From Pseudomonadota bacterium (GTDB lineage: Bacteria > Desulfobacterota > Anaeroferrophillalia > Anaeroferrophillales > Tharpellaceae): a DNA stretch of 17,489 nucleotides. The stretch is from the NCBI GenBank assembly GCA_015486505.1, contig WFRP01000071.1, positions 1-17,489 of the forward strand. Direction: 5' to 3'. The position numbers were made by a program, and so were the translations under genes. The first letter of the stretch is position 1. Each line of letters starts with the position of its first letter. Shown piece after piece: positions 13,686 through 17,489 of this stretch. The notes under the pieces are model-generated. The model was not told the origin of the DNA. It saw only the letters and a list, made by a program, of their open reading frames with translations, and did not search any database.

Positions 13686-16600
13686 TCAAGCCCCGCAAAT
13701 AACCTTTTCCAGATCGCGCACCACCGCAAACTCCGGGCGATCGTGGAAAACCCCGGTCTTGCTGTTTTCACCATTGATGCCGCGCACATAGAGATAGTAA
13801 ACCCCGCCGAAATTGGCGGCGTAATCATAATCCTGCAGTCGGCTTTTAAGAAACCTGTGCAAAGCGACCAGATAGATATGATATTGTAGTATATAATCGG
13901 ACTCCAGCATACTCCGCTGCAAAGCCCGCTGCTTATAATCGCTGTAATCAGCGCCGAGATTGTTGGTTTTCCAGTCAAGCAGATAATAACGCTCATCCAC
14001 GCAGAAAATCAAATCGATAAAACCATTCAGAAAACCGGAGCCGGGCAGATTTTCCGGGAATCGCAGCTGCCAACCGCGGACCGTTTCCGGCTCAAGCAGT
14101 GCGAACGCGGCGGCAACGGCCGGAGCCAGAGCCTGGGAAACCCGCGCCGCCGTCAGCGAACCGGCAACCGGGAGACAGAATTCCATTTCCCGGCGCAAGG
14201 CGATATCCGCCTGTGAAAGTTTAAGGCCGGCCCGCCCGCCCGGCAGCGGGGTATTTAATACCTGAGCCACCATTGTCAGAACGGCGCGCACCATTTTTTC
14301 ACTTTCGGGCCCGGAAACAGACGCCAGCAAATCAAACTGCAGCAGCGATTTCCGCACCAAATCCTGCACGTCTGAATTTTCCGGCCAGCCGATTTCTCCG
14401 ACCCGGCTGAAATCAAGTTCTTCAAATATCTTATGTATGGCGTTCCCGGTCGCCGCCCCGCCGGGAAAACCGGCAAGCGGCGGCACTCCTCCCTGCGCCC
14501 CGCTAATCCGGGAAGTTTCAGGCGCTGCCGATAAAATCGCGCCCGGCGGCCGGTGGCCCCCGGCCGTCAAACCGGTAAAGCTCATCAGGCCGGATTTTGC
14601 CGGCAAACTCCGGGTAAATTCCCGCGCCGTAAACGGGGCCGCCGCAACCGCCCCGGCCGCCGGCGCCGCCCGCGTAAAACCTGGGCTTTCCCGAATAATC
14701 TCCGGAATATCCTCCCAGATTTCAGCTTTCTCGTCATCGAGTAATTTCAGGGTCGGCGACCGCTCACCACCGGCGACAAACGCTTCTCTTTCAGCCGGGT
14801 TACGCGGCGGCCGCCGCAGATACATCAAAGCGCCTTTGCCGCTGTCTCTAGTCTGCGGCCAGGCGAGATAGAGCCGCAGTTTTGCCCGGGTCACGGCGAC
14901 GTAGAAAAGCCGCAGCGCTTCAGCCAGGGCCTCAGTTTGCGCCGCCTGACGGGATTCCGCCGCAATTTCAGGATTAAGATCAAGACAACGCACAAATCTA
15001 AGCGGCGCAGCAGCAGCGGCCGCCGCGGCCGCCGTCCCGCCGGGGCCGGGCGCCGACAACGGCCGGTGAAATAACTCGGGCGTCCGGGCGCCGCCGGCCT
15101 TTTTCCATAAAAACGGCACAAAAACTACGGGAAACTCCAGGCCTTTACTTTTATGCACGGTCATAATCTTTACAGTCTCGGCTTCGCTTTCAAGCCGCAG
15201 TTCGAACTCGTCGGCGTCACCGACGGCCCCGGTCAGATGTTCAAGCAGCCAATTCAGTAAAACCTCGGGCCCGGCCCGGTGTTCGGATTCATATTCGTGT
15301 AAAACCTCCTGCAAATGATAAAAGTTAGTCAGCGCCCGCTCCCCGCGCGCGGTTCCGGCAAGATTCAAACTTAAAGAAAAATCGGCAGCCGGGTTTTTCG
15401 GAGCCGTGCTGAAATCCGGGAAACCGGCAAAAAGGGCCATAATCCCCCGTTTCGTCCAGAGCTCCCGGCCGTGAAAAAAAGCCTGCCGCCAAAGCTCAAA
15501 AATCAACCTTTCCTCAGACTCCGCCTCAGCGTGAGCTGTCGCCAGAAATTGAGCGGAAAAACCCAGAAGAGTGGTTGCCAGAGCGGAACTTAAAAGATTA
15601 TCATCTCCCGGCAGCAGAACGGCTTCCAGAAAACGAAAAATCTCCTCAGCTTCCGGGGTCTCCCAGAGATTGCCGGCGGCGGCGACCACCGCCGGGACGC
15701 CCCGGCTCTGACAAACCTGCCAGACCTCCGCCGCTTCACTATTACTGGCCGTCAAAACCGCGATATCAGCGGCCCGCAACGACCGCGGCGCCGCGCCCGC
15801 AACCGCAATCTCCGCCCGCCGACCTTCACTGCCGTCTTCCCGGACAAAAGGCTGCCGGGCGTAAGCCAGAAGCTCGGCGCAGGCATCGGCAACCGCTGTC
15901 GTCAAACGATAGCGGGCGCTGCCTGCCGACAAATCCGCGCCCTCAGGCCCGGCAAAATGCCAGAGATTAAGCGCCGGGCCGGGCCGGCCGTCAACCAGCA
16001 ACTCTTCCTGTTGCTCACGGGGGCGGCCGCAGCTCATTTTCCGATAATCGATACCATCCAGAAGAAACGGGGCCGGGCTCGAAAATATCCGGTTAAAAGC
16101 CTTCAGCAGCTCCGGAGTTGAGCGGTAATTTTTATCCAGAGTCGCCAACTCCTGACCGCCCTCCCGCGCCGCTTCGAGATAGGCGTAGATATCGGCGCCG
16201 CGAAAACCGTAGATTGACTGTTTCGGATCGCCAATCCGATAAAAAAGCGCGCCGGGCCGGGCGAAAAAGGCCGTGAAAATCGAATTCTGCAGCGGGTCGG
16301 TATCCTGAAACTCATCGACCAGAGCAACCTTGAAACGCGCGGCCACCAGACGCTTGAGCAAATTTCCGGCCGGGCCTTCAAGCACCTGACTTAAGCCGGT
16401 CAGAAAATCACTGTAACCCTGTTTCCGGGTTTTCTCTTTGCACAGTCTAAGCCCGGCCGGCCCCAGGGCAAAGTCAAGAAAATCCCGCTTAATCGAGCAG
16501 ACAAGCCCGCCCGCCAACTCCTCGCGGCGCGCCACCGTCGCCGCCAGCTCCTCACATATACTAAACAGGGGGTGTTGCGGGGTTTCACATTTATTCTTCG

Positions 16601-17489
16601 TTTTTGCGCGCAGGTCGCTTTGCGAAAATTTAATCAGGATTTTGGCATTTTCCGCCTTCGGGAAAGCCGGGTTTGCCAGCACCGCTTCAAGTTCACTGAG
16701 ATACTGCGACGCCTGCGCCTTTTTCCAGCTATTGCCTTTTAAGGGCGTCCCGGCAAATAAAATCCGCTCAATTTCCTCGGCATCACGGGTCAGGTAAGCG
16801 AGAGCGCTGATTGAGTTGCGGCGAAAATCAAGCTGCAGGGTTTCCAGCTCCGCCGCCCCGGCGGCGATATCGGCCGCCCAGGAATCCCGGACCGGGCTCT
16901 CCGGCAGCAGCAGAAGGTTCGCGTCCCGGTCCAGCAGCAAACCCAGCTTAACCAGGATTTCCGGGGTCAGTTTCGCGGCCAGTACCGTTTCCACCAGAGT
17001 TGCGGAAGCGTTATAGAATGTCCGGCGCCAGTAATCCTCAGCGACAATCTGCAGAAAAAAACGGCTGTCTTGAACCAGTTCCAGATCCGGCCGCGTCCCG
17101 CACTCAAAAGCGTAATCGTTTAAAATCCGGTGGCAGAAGCCGTGAATTGTCGCAATCACCACCTCATCAAACGCGGCCCGGGCGCGCCGCAGCCGCCCTT
17201 TTAATTCGGCAATTGATTTGCCCTTACCTAAAGCCTGAATCAGAACCCGGCCTAAATCTCCATCAGTGTCCGGATCAAGCGGCCGGGATTTTGAAACTTT
17301 AGCCAGCCGCCGGGCCGCGTTTTTAAGAATTTCACGAATCCGGGCCTTAAGCTCCTCGGTGGCCGCTTCGGTAAAAGTCACCACCAGAATATTTCCGGCT
17401 TCCAGATCATCGCGTTCGAGCAAAAGGCGCAGGAAAAGATACTGAATCGTATAGGTTTTACCGGAACCGGCCGCCGCTTCAATCAGAAC
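13686..17489 (-). CDS. recB: Exodeoxyribonuclease V beta subunit RecB (5' end outside window)
   Basis: 3'-5' helicase and nuclease subunit of RecBCD. The visible 1267 residues lack only the extreme N-terminus: the frame is open to the window edge, where EAAAGSGKT (Walker A) is read at about 17478-17452, so an internal TTG at 17423 is not the start. Further motifs are VVTFTEAATEEL, LVDEFQDTDPLQ near 16310, IGDPKQSIYGFRGADI near 16210, LDKNYRSTPELL near 16130, TVHKSKGLEFPVVF near 15150 and FYVAVTRAKLRL near 14900. The C-terminal nuclease domain keeps GNAIHKIFEE near 14430, LLDWKTNN near 13970 and QYHIY, the expected metal-binding His, Asp and Lys set. A poly-alanine run (nine Ala) at about 15003-15035 and Gly/Ala/Pro-rich linkers are unusual insertions. 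RecC is not in the window. Confidence 0.95.
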   Translation of the reverse strand, partial: VLIEAAAGSGKTYTIQYLFLRLLLERDDLEAGNILVVTFTEAATEELKARIREILKNAARRLAKVSKSRPLDPDTDGDLGRVLIQALGKGKSIAELKGRLRRARAAFDEVVIATIHGFCHRILNDYAFECGTRPDLELVQDSRFFLQIVAEDYWRRTFYNASATLVETVLAAKLTPEILVKLGLLLDRDANLLLLPESPVRDSWAADIAAGAAELETLQLDFRRNSISALAYLTRDAEEIERILFAGTPLKGNSWKKAQASQYLSELEAVLANPAFPKAENAKILIKFSQSDLRAKTKNKCETPQHPLFSICEELAATVARREELAGGLVCSIKRDFLDFALGPAGLRLCKEKTRKQGYSDFLTGLSQVLEGPAGNLLKRLVAARFKVALVDEFQDTDPLQNSIFTAFFARPGALFYRIGDPKQSIYGFRGADIYAYLEAAREGGQELATLDKNYRSTPELLKAFNRIFSSPAPFLLDGIDYRKMSCGRPREQQEELLVDGRPGPALNLWHFAGPEGADLSAGSARYRLTTAVADACAELLAYARQPFVREDGSEGRRAEIAVAGAAPRSLRAADIAVLTASNSEAAEVWQVCQSRGVPAVVAAAGNLWETPEAEEIFRFLEAVLLPGDDNLLSSALATTLLGFSAQFLATAHAEAESEERLIFELWRQAFFHGRELWTKRGIMALFAGFPDFSTAPKNPAADFSLSLNLAGTARGERALTNFYHLQEVLHEYESEHRAGPEVLLNWLLEHLTGAVGDADEFELRLESEAETVKIMTVHKSKGLEFPVVFVPFLWKKAGGARTPELFHRPLSAPGPGGTAAAAAAAAAPLRFVRCLDLNPEIAAESRQAAQTEALAEALRLFYVAVTRAKLRLYLAWPQTRDSGKGALMYLRRPPRNPAEREAFVAGGERSPTLKLLDDEKAEIWEDIPEIIRESPGFTRAAPAAGAVAAAPFTAREFTRSLPAKSGLMSFTGLTAGGHRPPGAILSAAPETSRISGAQGGVPPLAGFPGGAATGNAIHKIFEELDFSRVGEIGWPENSDVQDLVRKSLLQFDLLASVSGPESEKMVRAVLTMVAQVLNTPLPGGRAGLKLSQADIALRREMEFCLPVAGSLTAARVSQALAPAVAAAFALLEPETVRGWQLRFPENLPGSGFLNGFIDLIFCVDERYYLLDWKTNNLGADYSDYKQRALQRSMLESDYILQYHIYLVALHRFLKSRLQDYDYAANFGGVYYLYVRGINGENSKTGVFHDRPEFAVVRDLEKVICGA

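Overview
The window looks like the chromosome of an anaerobic deltaproteobacterium (Desulfobacterota, sulfate-reducer or syntroph type). This is inferred from gene content: a class II desulfoferrodoxin, an acyl-CoA oxidation operon whose hydroxyacyl-CoA dehydrogenase/hydratase fusion has the dehydrogenase half first, a zapB-zapA-6S RNA locus and recBD. No rRNA, tRNA, CRISPR array or full-length transposase gene is visible.

Layout. (1) 131-7139, plus strand: a beta-oxidation block of acyl-CoA dehydrogenase, FadN-like 3-hydroxyacyl-CoA dehydrogenase/enoyl-CoA hydratase fusion and thiolase. A HlyIII-family membrane protein starts 4 bases after the thiolase. These enzymes cover all four steps of the cycle, but an 820-bp gene-free, repeat-packed stretch (4462-5281) separates the fusion gene from the thiolase. 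(2) 7190-7720, plus strand: a monocistronic desulfoferrodoxin (superoxide reductase) gene with a clear sigma70-type promoter and a rho-independent terminator. (3) 7721-10199: an accessory stretch with three of the four copies of a ~245-bp MITE. Copies 3 and 4 bracket a minus-strand zapB-zapA-6S RNA unit that ends in its own terminator. (4) 10211-10390, minus strand: a possible small lysine/arginine-rich protein. (5) 10550-17489, minus strand: recB (5' end outside the window), recD and a membrane-anchored PDZ protein, closely spaced and probably one operon.

The most unusual content is the repeats. Family A is a MITE with GTAA-starting terminal inverted repeats. One copy has a perfect 8-bp target duplication, which points to mobilisation by an IS66-family transposase. 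Family B (three copies) is a modular element built from hairpins whose stem sequences differ but whose pairing is kept, with an internal ~25-bp hairpin cassette present 1, 2 or 0 times. The fadN/thiolase gap also holds a ~100-bp imperfect palindrome and an inverted repeat made of ATCTGTGT-type decamers. The 6S RNA is identified from its reconstructable closing stem, its length near 185 nt and its position just downstream of zapA.
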